From Gyromitra esculenta (taxonomy: Eukaryota; Ascomycota; Pezizomycetes; Pezizales; Discinaceae), in NCBI GenBank assembly GCA_038503075.1, contig JBCAML010000005.1:372001-436000 (forward strand): a stretch of 64,000 bases of DNA, read 5' to 3'. The number at the start of each line of letters is the position of its first letter. Position 1 is the first letter of the stretch. The notes beneath the pieces are model-generated. The model did no database searches. It had not been told where the DNA came from and saw only the letters and a program-made list of their open reading frames with translations. The translations under genes were made by a program, and so were the position numbers. Below, in pieces: positions 25,227 through 36,635 of the stretch.

Positions 25227-26181
25227 ACCGGAGAAAACAGGATGATCATGGCTAAATCCCACAGTCCGATAACTACAAACCTCCCTGTACGATGAAAAAT
25301 GAACATAGGTTTCAGGGATAGGGCTAGGGTTAATTTGGCATCTTCCAACCTCGATAACTTGACAATATCTCGGTTGGAAACTAAGCTACAAAGTCAATCA
25401 AGAAGAGAAAGCTATGTGGATATTCACATACTAAATAACACCTATTGTATTATGTAGGGGTAGGGCACAAGCGCAAGTATCACATTTTTTATATATATAG
25501 TGACCCCACAAATCGGAAAACTTTATTATCCCATCACCTTAGGGAGCTCGTACCACGGCCCTGACTCGCTAGTATCGAGAAGCATGCGAAACCTTTTGAA
25601 ACTCAGTTGTACTCTACAGAGCGTTTCAAGCTCATTAGCCCTATGTAGTATCACTCGTATTCCAGAGGAAGGTCGAAATAGCGGGAAGCCTTCCATAGCT
25701 CTAATATCGGAGGTATGGTCGGGGAACTCTGGTAAAAGCTCCTCTATGGATTTGCACTTTTAATAGAGCCAAGCTATTTTGAGACCAACTACTTATTCAA
25801 TGGAACAGCTTGGCTCAACAAGAGTTGGCTGCTACGATGCCTTATACATGTCGTATACTTACGAGCTCTTAAGCACTATCATGGCATAGATACTCCGGGC
25901 ATAAGACAGTCTTCGTCGGTGAAACCCTTGGATCCGCTTTCCAAAGCTGGGGCGGTTTGCAGTCACTGTCCTTCCTCAATTTTGTGGAATTTCAATCATA
26001 CCCCTTATGGTGAAGTGACTTGACTACATCTCAAAGGCAGGGAAACTACACTTCTCGCTAGTCCGAGGAATATCTACTCCAGCACAAACTGTGACAAACA
26101 AGGGTGGTATTTATAAGTGTCTTATAAGCTCTATCTAATCCCACGGTTCATAAGATAACGCCACAACTCCATACGAAACTT

Positions 26182-26445
26182 CTACCTCTGCTCGCAGATT
26201 TTCCGATTATCGGCTTTAAAATCAGGATAGTCTCCGTTACGGACGGTGTAAGCAACGCAACAAGCATCATTACCGTGATCCGCATCGCAGTAAAGCTGAT
26301 TTCCCCGGGTGATGACTATATTAGTGCGGTAAAACGGGCATCCGACGAGAGCTGGGATCTCACGCACGACAAAACTAACAAGACGATACATACAACTCTT
26401 GGATGGCAGTATGTCGAGATTGATCCCGCCTAAAAACAATTGCAA
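26182..26445 (-). CDS. possible terminal exon of a small Cys-containing protein
   Basis: An 87-codon minus-strand frame beginning at a TTG, with a possible splice acceptor (TTTTTAG) near its 5' end and a stop at 26182. The C-terminal half reads GNQLYCDADHGNDACC and then VAYTVRNGDYPDF, with five Cys or Cys-Cys positions in about 55 residues, a texture seen in small secreted proteins. An internal Met (MYRLVSFVVREI) could start a weak signal-like segment. No upstream exon could be fixed and no family is recognised. Confidence 0.25.
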   Translation of the reverse strand: MQLFLGGINLDILPSKSCMYRLVSFVVREIPALVGCPFYRTNIVITRGNQLYCDADHGNDACCVAYTVRNGDYPDFKADNRKICEQR

Positions 26446-27109
26446 GAAGCCTGTTCTGAGTACCCCTTATCTGTAGCATTAAGAAAGGTTATCAAATTTT
26501 CCACCTAGTCTAAAATCATTGCCAAGTACCATTACTACATCCCTGTAGGTACCAACGAACCCACCAGCAAGTTCTTTAGCAGATCTTTTCTTACCTCGAC
26601 CAATAATCGACAGGGGATTCATATTATATTAGCTCTTCGAGGAGAGCTTAAAGTCGCTGTAAAATTCCAAGATCCAAGATCCAACCCTCTGGCCCCACAC
26701 ACGATTATACAAAAATGTGGACTACGGACGTCGACTACCAAAATTTTCCAGGTAATAAGGATATTCCTATGCATATATAGAGATACATGTACCCCTACCT
26801 TTCTCATTATAATATGACTCTGCATCACCAGTCATATTCCTATTCCTATATCCCGAATTCTTATAGGACGGGCCAATTATACGGGCCTTCAAACCTAACC
26901 CCAACCCCTAGCCCACAAAAAAAAAGCCCCCCTCTCAGCATACGGTAGTGAATAATCATCACAAAACCTAATACCCAGCAAAAAAAACAATACCGTAAAT
27001 TAGTGCCACCAAAGATACCCAATCCCAACCTCGCCCCAAAAAAAAAAGTTACCACCCATTTTAAACCTAGAACACATACATACACCATCCCCTCATTTCT
27101 CCCAATTTT

Positions 27110-28922
27110 TTAAAACCCCACTTTCTCCTTCAGCCACCTTTCTACTACTGCCACCGTCTCAAACGGTATATTGAAAATCGGATGATGCGCACAAACACGA
27201 TCCCCCACTACACCCACCTCCGCAACGTCATCCGGCCACATCGGTAAGTCCTCGACCACAGGCTCTGCAACACCCTTCACGATAGACGGAATACGTTTAC
27301 TGAAACGCCATTGAAACGCCGCCGTAAGCGATAGTGCTGTTTCTACTACATCTTCTACTACATCTGTAGGGGCGGTGTTATATGAGTCAGATGAAGAGAT
27401 GGAGGATGGGGCAGGGGGGTTGGAATTAGTCGTTTCGGTGGAGTCTGTAGGTGATGAGATGTAGTAGAAGTAGTGTTGAGTACTTGATAGGCCGAGCAAG
27501 ATATAGCAGGTATGGTAGAAGTCTGGGCCTCTATTTAGGAGTGGTCAGTATAGGCCCAGTATAATCATAAAGTATCACTCGGACTTACTTCCCGGGCTTA
27601 TCTCGAAGCCCTCCTTTCTGCGCTTGACAGCAAGTCAAAATATATCTTGCGAGGCCCTCGCGACTCCATAGGCTCCCCACAACGCTGCTCTTTCCACTGT
27701 CTACTTCATCTTCCTTCTGCGCGCCATTAATACCTGCTTCGACTAGCGCCCAGCAGCCGCCCACCCATGTGCTATAACACCCATCTACCAGCTTATTAGT
27801 TCGTCCGCTCAACCCTCCCTCCGGCGCATATTGTCTCGCGCTCAGCCAGCGCAATAAGACATCCATGTCCAGCGTCTCGCTCAATATCAACGCTGGCTCC
27901 CCGAGCATACATAGACTAGCCAGCGCACAAAACGCATATCCACCATGGGCCTCATTACCATCTGGAGTGGCCCCAAACCCACCTTCATAAGTCTGGCAGC
28001 GCCGCAAATAGTCGCGTGTGCCGTCCAGCAACCCATCAGTCGTCGGAAGACGCAGAAGCGTAATAATACTCAACGCGCAGTACACCCCACGAACATCCGA
28101 TTCACCTTCCAACGCAACCCTAAAGCCACCTGTCTCTGGATTTTTAAGCGAGTGGAGAAACCGTAGCATAGCAAGACGATCAATCACGTTCATAGCTTCC
28201 TCCCACTCCGCATCTTCCTCTCCTTCTACAGGTCCACTGACAATCGCAAGTGCCAATACCGCACTGTAAGACGCTGTCAAATGGCTCATCTGCCCACTAC
28301 CACCGCTAAAACCACCGCTCGCATTTTGCATCGTCCGTAGCGTATTCACCACTCTATCGCGATACTGTTTCCGCACGTCGATACCTAGCGCGGCAAGCCC
28401 TGCCACGCACCAATATACAATCCATGCGCGACTTGCATCCAACGCGACCATATAGGGTGGTAATTTCCCACCTTTGCCGCCATCCAGGCCGCTCTCTAAG
28501 AAAGCGATGTGGGCGCTGCGGTCGAGGATCGGGAACGGATCTTCAGGGTAGGAGAGGTAACGCAGGCAGGAGGTAGCGGTAGCGTTTTGATCGCGGGAGG
28601 TCTGGGTTATATGGTTGTCACGGAGAAGTGGGATGGTGGTAAATAGGGCAGGTGGAGGTGGGACTGGGGGTTGCGGGGGTACATAAGGGTTGGCGGGGTT
28701 GTAAGGGTAGTATGATGGAGCTGGTGAGGTGGAGGTGGAGGTGGCGGCGGAGGCGGAGGCGGATGAGAGCTCCTCAAAACGAAGGGAAGAGTTAAGGAGT
28801 GATTCTAAGTTGGAAGTAGGATCGGAGGGAGGTTGCGAGGAAGCCATGGCTGCGGCGGAGCGTGGGAAGATAACCTTGCGGCGAGGAGGACGGGTCTGCA
28901 CCTTTTTGTGCTTGGGGGGCAT
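27110..28922 (-). CDS. RAM1: protein farnesyltransferase subunit beta
   Basis: Beta subunit of CaaX farnesyltransferase, which with the alpha subunit attaches farnesyl to C-terminal Cys of Ras-type GTPases and a-factor-like pheromones. Two exons, 28922-27589 and 27530-27110 (intron 27531-27588, 58 nt), 584 residues. The frame extends to a TTG at 28925; the ATG at 28922 is used. Alpha-alpha-barrel repeats with GGF motifs are clear (GGFSGG, GGFRVA, YEGGFGATPDGNEAHGGY, EGGLSGR). Zinc ligands are Asp380 and Cys382 in LVDGCYSTWVGG and His451 in PDFYHTCY, completed across the intron. It is longer than yeast Ram1 (431 residues) because of a Ser/Pro-rich N-terminus of about 115 residues and a Ser/Thr/Pro/Asp-rich insertion (about residues 468-510) before HHPIFNIP. 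Confidence 0.95.
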
Positions 28923-30823
28923 CAAAGGTGGGAGATGCCTGCAATTGTAACGCTGATGGATGAATATCTGATGGAGGGATGATGGGATGGAGGGATGGAG
29001 GGGTTACTCTTGCTCTTGTTGTTTCTTTTTTCTTTGTGTTGAATATTGAATTTGGGGGGTTGGCGGGGTAGGTAAGGGTTAGGGATAGATAACTGGGTTA
29101 GGGCTGATTATCTTTATTTCGTCTGGTGTCATGTCACGTTTCTTGATGGATGGTCACGGTTTAGGGTTTAAGACTTAATCGACTCGGTTTCATGCTGCTG
29201 TTCGGCTCAACAATTCCCAGCACGCTTCCCAGTCTCTACTCTTCCTGCTCTCCTCCCGTGAGTGTTAGGTTGGGAGAAAATCCATATAGCTACATGTAAG
29301 ATGAGAACGACAATGAAAGAGGCAATCCCACGCCTCAGAAATACTATAATTCTTCAGGGAAGTCTAGACTCTCTAGAAAATGGTAGCTACATCCACTTCC
29401 CCCGATGACCTATGAATGAGTACATGTAGCCATCATAGCACCATCACTTCCTCCTCTTACAAAAGCTGCCCCAAGAGGGTCTTTAAGGCACTAAGGGTGA
29501 TTTCCTTAAGTCTACCTTATGTTCAGGTACACCTTCAACGCTTATCCTATAAAAAGATATCTTCACATTCTTACAACGAAGCCCCCACCAGACACCGTAT
29601 TAACCAAAAACTCCAAAACCGCACCAAGAGGTTGAAATAAGAAGTGGCCAAACATCCATCCCGTAAATCTACTTTCGTTCCCCAACCGAACGAATAAAAA
29701 CAAGGACACCCCCCTTCCTCGGTGTAACAAGTGGCGAAATCCACCGGCAGTCAAGTTAACCCCACCAAGATCTTCTACCACACTTGAAACGGTCGCATAG
29801 ATTGAAATACATGTAGTTTACACTAACCGTCACGGTGGCGGTGGCGGTCAGCCGAGTGATCAAAGTGCGACCAGAACTCGAGCAACCATTCCGAGAAATG
29901 CAACACCTACCACAATCACAATCAAAATGATATCCAATCCGACGCGTCATCGCATGCGTTCGCCCAGAAACGAACTCGTAACGATGATTCCAACTACCGT
30001 AGAAAATAAAGGCAAATTACAGGAAACAATAATGCAAACGCGAATCCATACAGCGTCCCGTCTGTGAAAAAAAAAACCATGAAACGCTGAAACACATACT
30101 TTTTTTAGACCTTGCTACAAATACTGTTTCGCCTTCTCCCCCTTTCCCCGTATTCCTGGACGGGCCGTTTTCGATATGCAAGTTCGCCATCGAGAGTCAC
30201 GGCTGGTGTTTATGCACGAGTGATACGCTGTGACTTCCCGCTAGCTTGGTTACGCGGCACCATATACAAACCCTACCAACGTCGAGGTGGCATGTTTTCT
30301 ATTTCCGGTGGTACTACATGTACTTCTTCTATTCATGCCTGCAAACAGTCCCAGGCTCTTCAATACAGACGTCTTCCAGAGAAATCTTACAATTCCAGTA
30401 AAAGTACTACATGTATTGGGGATAATTAAAACACATCTTAATCTTCGACCTCCAAACTCGGATGACTCTGTGTCTACACAATCACACTCCGATACCATAC
30501 CGGCAGATACCCACGGTATCCTTTAGCCGTCCCACAATTCCCCCGTAACCATCAGCCCACAGCCCCACTGAGGAAAGGGAGGAGGAAAAAAACCACACCG
30601 AAAGCTACGCGTCTACCCACCAAATAAAACACAAGCCCTTCTCTAGTTACGGTATCATTCAACTATCGAATGATTACAGCATCCATCGCGGCCTGGGCTT
30701 CACTATATATCCTCATTCCAACCCGCACCCACGGCCAGCCGCCCTCATTTAAAAATGAAAAAAAAGAGAAATCCTATCTTGCGGCCCCCAAACCACTAAT
30801 AGAGATCTACCCTACCCTACCTC

Positions 30824-30859
30824 TCCCTCCCCTCCCCTCCCCTCCCCTCCCCTCCCCTC
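30824..30859. repeat. CCCTC pentanucleotide microsatellite
   Basis: About seven uninterrupted copies of a CCCTC unit on the plus strand. It is a homopurine/homopyrimidine tract, so it could form triplex or G-quadruplex structures on the G-rich strand. Confidence 0.95.
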
Positions 30860-31076
30860 ATTTTATCCGGAAGCGAGAACTTGGGAATGTCAAATGATCT
30901 CGTAGGGTACCGTGTATCCTGGGGTGCAGAAGCGGCACAGCATTAATTTCAGGGAATAAACCCTCAAGGATTACAGGTTGAGAGATACGAAGAAGAAATA
31001 AGAAGTAAACAAAATAAAAATTGCCGTCAAGGAGACGAGGTACGAGATGTCTATTTAATTTTTTTTAATTTTTTTT

Positions 31077-31102
31077 GTGTGTGTGTGAGTGTGTGTGTGT
31101 GG
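31077..31102. repeat. GT dinucleotide repeat
   Basis: A GT run with one interruption, directly preceded by T-rich sequence. Simple microsatellite in the intergenic region. Confidence 0.95.
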
Positions 31103-34100
31103 CGTTCCAAACGAAATGCGACGAAGCCAGGATTCGGGTTCGTTTGGGATTTCTGATCAGCAGTTCTTTCATGGTAGTTAGCTAGGTCGGTAGGTAGGTA
31201 GCTAGGTAAGCTGAGGAAGGTTGTTCTATCGCTCGCTTGGGAACAAGGGAAACAAGCACATAAGATGGGTGTCGGGTTCCCTAGCTAGAGTATTCTAGCC
31301 CATGCACAAGCGGTGGTTCTGGCTTGCGACACACATTAATGGGGAACCGTTTGATCTGCGGTGGATCCTCAATTCCATAGTTTAACGTAATTTTTTTATT
31401 TCTTGGGAAAGAAAAAGGCTATGTATCTACTAGTATTGGTACAAAACAACGTATTCCGTGACGGTTAGCGGAAAGATCCGATATTTTCACCCCTCCCTTC
31501 TCACCCCCCTTCTCTCTCTCGAGGGTTACTCTGCTTCTGCTATATAAATCGTGAACCATGGAGTTTGAGAATTCGGTAAGCCAGCCCGGCAACGGGGACA
31601 ACTGCAGTTTGCGGAACATACTCTAGCCAAACAATTTCAAGGACTCTCTTTGCCGCTATGGACTCGGTGACATAATAGAGTCCTCATCTGCCTCCCTGCA
31701 CACAATGATGATAGGTAGGTTTTGTATTACTCGTGGTTCCACCACGCACGCATGCACGCACACATACGGATTCTGTTCTTGAAGATCAGCTATGAGCACA
31801 GAGCGGGTTTTCCGGAGTTCATCCGATCTTTTGGCCTTACAAGCTATTTGATTCGTTGGCTCAGCTCAGGGGGGAAAGAGCTGGTACTCTAGTCAAAGCT
31901 ATCTACCTACTACCTAGCTACATATCTGCCCGACGACGGGATTTGATTTCTGAGGGTTTGGCTAGGATGTGTGTTGCTGCACGGTGACTCCCTTTTTTTT
32001 TTTTACTTCTTTGGTAGATTATGTGTGTTGGATGATGGTCGCAGCTTGGCCAATGGTTCATTAGATACAGATACCAGACGGAAACAGCATGGTCTGATTT
32101 TCCGTAATTCCTGGAAATATTCTTTTGGTATGATTCTAGGCTGTACTCTAGATAGGTATCCTAGTATGTAGCTAAAAACCCACAAGGGTGTTCAGTTCCC
32201 TTCCTCCTGCTCGAGAACTCGCGGGGTAAAAAAGAAGGTACGCTATGCAACTAAGGAATCCGGATCAGCCTTGTTTCACCAAAAAAAATTGATTATTGGG
32301 GGTTGGTTGATGCACCTGAAACTTTTGGCAACCACTCGTGCACACACCCATCTTAGAAAAGAAGAAGAAAGTTCCATATGTCTAGCGTCGGCTTGAGGCG
32401 ATTATTCGGAAAATTAAGTACCTAGTGTGCCACTGGTATTGCTGAGCTTGAAGGTCGAAGCGTTCGAATCCTTTCTTCTTTTTTTCCCTTTCTGATGCCC
32501 TCGAAGGGGTTGGATTGGGATCTCGTGAGCCTCGGCTAAATTTCTAATCCAAGCCGGCAATCGAACCGGTAAGACAAAACGCGATCATTCCCCAGACAAT
32601 GTCTAGCGCACAATCGACATCAAGGATCACGCCCAAGAAACATCGACTAGAGACCCTCGTGGACGTTTTTGCGTCAATCCTTCCCCACACTAGGCAACAA
32701 ACGAAAGTGCACTCGCGCTAACTGGCTACGCCGGTCATGGGTCCAGCAGGACCAATCTAGACGGGCCAAGAAATTTGCATGGCCGGCGCACAACGTTGAA
32801 CATGGGATTTCGATCTGGCCTTGCGAATATTACACGAACTCCAGAAAAGAAAGGAAATGGAAGAAAGAAAGGAAAAAGAAATAATAACGACAATATGATA
32901 TCTGAAAGGACGACGCGACTTGAATTTAACATTCCTCCCCGGCAAGGCTTTATCCGCTGCCCGTTTACCTTCCATGCCTTGAAACAATTCCAAGAGGTCC
33001 CATACTGTGGGGTAGGGAGCACACAAGTTCCTGCCGTCGGCCACCTCCATGTGCGACTTTCGGTGGCCTCGGAACCGTGAGACAATAGCGGCCGCACGCG
33101 TGGGGGACACCCTGGAGAAACTAAAATGAGGAATTTCGTTTGCTGGGACGGTGGAAAGGGAGAAGGGGAGAGGAAGGGAGGGAGCGAAGGGAAGGAAAAA
33201 TGACATCGACAGGCCTAGTGTTCCAGGGGTTTGACAACTCCATGCTCCACAGATAAAACGAGGCGATCGAGAGTTCGAGAAAGAGTTCGAGAGCTGTATG
33301 TGAATAACTCCCGCAAAACAAATGTCGCGATATCCAACCATTGCTGCAGCCTGCACGACGCGTCCAGCTCTTTGGTAGCAAATTCTCGGACTTTTCTTCC
33401 CTTGCAACATGCACATGTAGAGCTGCAGCCTTCTTAAGTACCGGTACATAATTCCTCGCTTGCTTGCTTGCTGCCTGTTTGCCTGGATCCTTCCTTCCCC
33501 TGCAGCAATACGCAGGACGAGACCCTCTCTTTCCAATCCTCTGAATAGTGTCCACCCACACCTTGAATTGCGACACACACCCTTTCCTCTATCAAGAGGC
33601 CTGTCTGATCCCACCCTCGAGCAAGAGGTTCTGAGCAGGGGCTATCTGTACGGGTGAGGTGTGGGGTTTGTGGAGAAGCTCAGAGGCAAGAAATAAGACC
33701 CATAGTGGGTGCTCCAGAAAAGCTAAGATCATTCGATAGAGAAAGGGCATCGACAACTTACGCAAGGAAAAAAATAAAAATAAAATCCCAACGCCTACAA
33801 GAGGGTGGTGTGGAGAAGAAATCCAGCAAAGGAGCAGGAATCATCGCCATCTGCCCAAAGGGAAACACAAGACTGGAAACCCAGAAAAAGAGAGGGAGGA
33901 AATAAGATAGAAGCGCTGGGCAGCCTCCTCCTGTAGGGCCGCACACAGCTTCGCCGCACATCAACTTGCATAAGGATTACGCCGGAGCACACTTCACTTT
34001 CTGTCAGCAAGTCGATAAACATCTATTCTGTATTCTCTCTTCCTCCTCACATTGCTTCCTCGAAATCTATTCTGTCGAGGCGTTGCCTGTCCCAATCCTA

Positions 34101-34476
34101 TTGTGCTCATCCACCCAACCGTTCGTTCCTTGGCTGTGGTGATCAAACATTACGGACGCCAGCCTTGTCGGCGACCACGTTCTCTTCATTCTTCCCTTCC
34201 TGTCTCTCGTTGGCCTTTACTTCCGTCCAATAACATTGAATTGCCTGTTTCTTCTTGTTCGTTATTAATAATCTACCAACTACTTTCTTTTTCAACGTGG
34301 GCTATGCTATTAGACCAGTAGTATTGGCAATCTCGATTGACTCGAGGAAACTTTTTTCCCTCCTTCCCGCATCTACTACAATAGGGAAGAGTGAGAGACC
34401 GGAGAGAAGATATTATAAAGTCGTACGGAAGTTCCTATACCGAAGTTAACTATAACAGCAATAATAGTTCGCCGGG

Positions 34477-36635
34477 ATGAAGCCCTCTACCCATCGATAT
34501 GTTCTTCCTCCGGTCTTGCTCGGCATTCACGTGGTCTTATTATTACCTTTAACACTTTCTCCGACAATATTACGGCCACCTCATTTTCCTGGTTCCGGTG
34601 GACATCCATGGCCGGGATACGGTGAGGGCCCAGACCATTGGGATTGCAAATCAAGACTGGCCAGACTATACCCGCAATATTCAATTCCTATGGGCATCGT
34701 CGGGATCCTGGGAGTTTATATTTCTAAACAGTTAGCTGGGAAGATACCGCTTCCGAAGGATGAAAGGAGGAAACAGTTGGCTCAAATCATTGAATGGAGT
34801 GTGTTGTTTGGAATGGGGGTAATGGAGGAGGTTTGGCGGTGGGGATTAGTGAGGTTACTAGTGAGGTTGGAGGGTGGACATGAAGGGTTTAGGGGGAGGG
34901 AACATTTTAGAGACTCGCCAGAGGGGGGATATTGGGTAGATTTTGCAAAGCTCGCTGAAGTTTCTTTAGAATTTCCAAGCTTATGGGAAGGCTTGTATCT
35001 TATGGGTTGGACGTGGAGTGCTATCGAATGTCTGGTATGTAAAATTCTTCAGCTGTTCTCATGCTTTTTTTACTTTGATCGGGTGTATTTTTCTCGTGAC
35101 TTCAATTTTTCTTCTAGATTTTCTGAAGCATACTGCTATATTTTGTTTTTTTAATTTATGGCCGTTGATTATGATCATTACTGGTTTCCCCCATTTTATT
35201 TCCCCCCTCGAGTCTCATCGATTTCTTCCTTATTTTCCTTAATCTTTAACTTTTAACGTCTCTAACATATTATAGTACTCATGGCATGGCGTACGGCCAA
35301 TTATATGCAACACCCGACCGCATCCTCAGAATTCTCCAACCTCCAAAAGAGCTCAGATCAATTTCCGCCGGAATTCAGAAGGTCCAACCCTATCAACTCA
35401 CCGACCTCTCATTGGAAAGAGGGCTAGAAGTGATTCCGTAGTCAATGAACAGGACTTGAAAGAGAGCCGGGCACTTTCTGGTACATTTTCCCGTAAGAGA
35501 CGAGATATTCCAGCTCCGCGCCCAAAGGATATAGAAGATAGAGCAGTCCAATTCCTCGACAACAACACTACGGCAGCAGAAAGCGAAAGCTCACGCACGG
35601 CGTACGATGAATCTATCCGTCCAGCACATGGTTCGCTTTATCAGCCGAAAAACATCGATACTGATCTTGAAACTGGACTACTTTCACGTTTGAGGGAGAT
35701 CCGACGCGAGCAAGCCGAAGAACAAGCCGACTCAGACAACGGTTACGGCGACGATGAGGAATCTGTTTCCTCGGACTCGGGCTCCGCCCGGAGTTCTATC
35801 GACAGCGCTCGACTCGAGTCCGTGACACCTCTTCTCAGTTCATCATTACCTTACGATCCGAGTCAGCAACACCCACATCACGAAAGCCAAGCCTTGCTAC
35901 AAAACCAAATACAACAAATAAGCTACAACACGATGGCGGATCCATTACCCCTAGAACCAACGGATGACAACGAGGGTGGAATCGTCACCGTGCATGAATG
36001 CGATCCAGAGGAAGAATATAGCGACCACGACAGAAAAGCAACTCCAAAGATCCAAAGAAGCCCCATTGACAGGGTCTATCCTTCTTATCCTCCCTACAGT
36101 GCTACGTACAATCATTCCCATTTCTCTAACCTTTCGGCCGGACCATCTTCGGCGACCGTGATCCCTCGCCCGTCTCTTAATAAACGCAAATCAGCCAATA
36201 GCACCACGAAGGAGCAGACCTGTGTTAGCAAGACAGTCTACGGAGCAGATGTTAACACGCTCTCTCCATATTTACCGATATTATGGAGGACAGCTGCGTT
36301 GTTGCGACATATCTCGCATGCGCTTATTTACGCTTGGGCTCCAGCGCTAGTCTTCAGAGGTCAATTCCAGTGGATGTCGTTCATGGTGCTGTGCTTCCTC
36401 GCAGGGAAGAAGGGATGGTCGACTGTTGAGTGGTTCGGAGGTGGGGTATCAAGGTTCGTCTCTCCGCATAATCGCACTTTTTTCTGAGCCTAATATTTAA
36501 TTCGCCGAGAAAAGCAAACAACTAATGCATAACTCGTTTTCTAGAACCGGGTTAACGAAAGCTTCGGTCATTACCTCGATCTTGGCAGGCTTTCTATATC
36601 TTGCAAGCTTGGGCCTCTGGGGGGTCATACCTTAG
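34477..36635 (+). CDS. unrecognised multi-pass membrane protein with long polar loop
   Basis: Three exons: 34477-35034, 35276-36453, 36545-36635; 608 residues, in phase. Hydrophobic segments lie near residues 8-33, 68-86, 104-128 and 166-186. A polar, Ser/Glu/Asp/Gln-rich, probably disordered region follows (about 190-510; for example an acidic DNGYGDDEESVSSDSGS stretch). Then there are further hydrophobic segments near 518-565 and 582-606. A buried charged motif MEEVWRWGLVR (Glu117, Glu118, Arg121) sits inside the third segment. This layout recalls polytopic proteins with conserved charged residues in the membrane, such as APH-1-like or CPBP-like proteins, but I cannot assign a family. The first intron (241 nt) is T-rich and longer than most. 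Single-gene confidence rests on phase agreement and membrane segments at both ends. Confidence 0.75.

Larger units (their letters stand above)
24898..27109. other. thiolase promoter and intergenic region
   Basis: The first 500 bp form the thiolase promoter and contain the paired CCTCGG elements. From 25.4 to 27.1 kb no complete gene is supported. A possible terminal exon of a cysteine-containing protein at 26182-26445 is listed separately. A TACATGTA palindrome occurs at 26784-26791. The segment 26.9-27.1 kb, next to the farnesyltransferase stop, is rich in C/A runs. Confidence 0.4.
28923..34476. other. 5.5 kb between divergent genes
   Basis: Shared upstream region of the farnesyltransferase (minus) and the membrane protein (plus). 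No gene is supported. It holds five TACATGTA palindromes (29291, 29421, 29818, 30315, 30408), a CCCTC pentanucleotide run, a GT run, several TTAGGG-like units near 29080-29165, and GTAG/CTAG-rich tetranucleotides near 31180. The open minus-strand frame 33614-32757 (285 codons) lacks any domain and overlaps equally open frames on both strands in GA-rich sequence, so it is not called a gene. Confidence 0.45.

Noticed and set aside
29077..29165. TTAGGG/TAGGGTT telomere-like units upstream of the farnesyltransferase gene (also near 18112 and 40948)
   Set aside because: Only one or two units each, not arrays; may be teloboxes but too short to support a call.
32455..32490. tRNA T-loop-like GCGTTCGAATCC followed by a T run
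   Set aside because: The T-stem has a mismatch and no matching acceptor stem or anticodon arm could be folded upstream.
32757..33614. 285-codon open frame on the minus strand
   Set aside because: No domain, unlikely composition (Arg/Ser/Phe/Pro mix), and equally open frames overlap it on both strands in GA/CT-rich sequence; it lies upstream of a real gene.
34428..34440. 13-bp string identical to one arm of a yeast FRT recombination site
   Set aside because: Only one arm is present, without the spacer and second inverted arm, so it is taken as coincidence.
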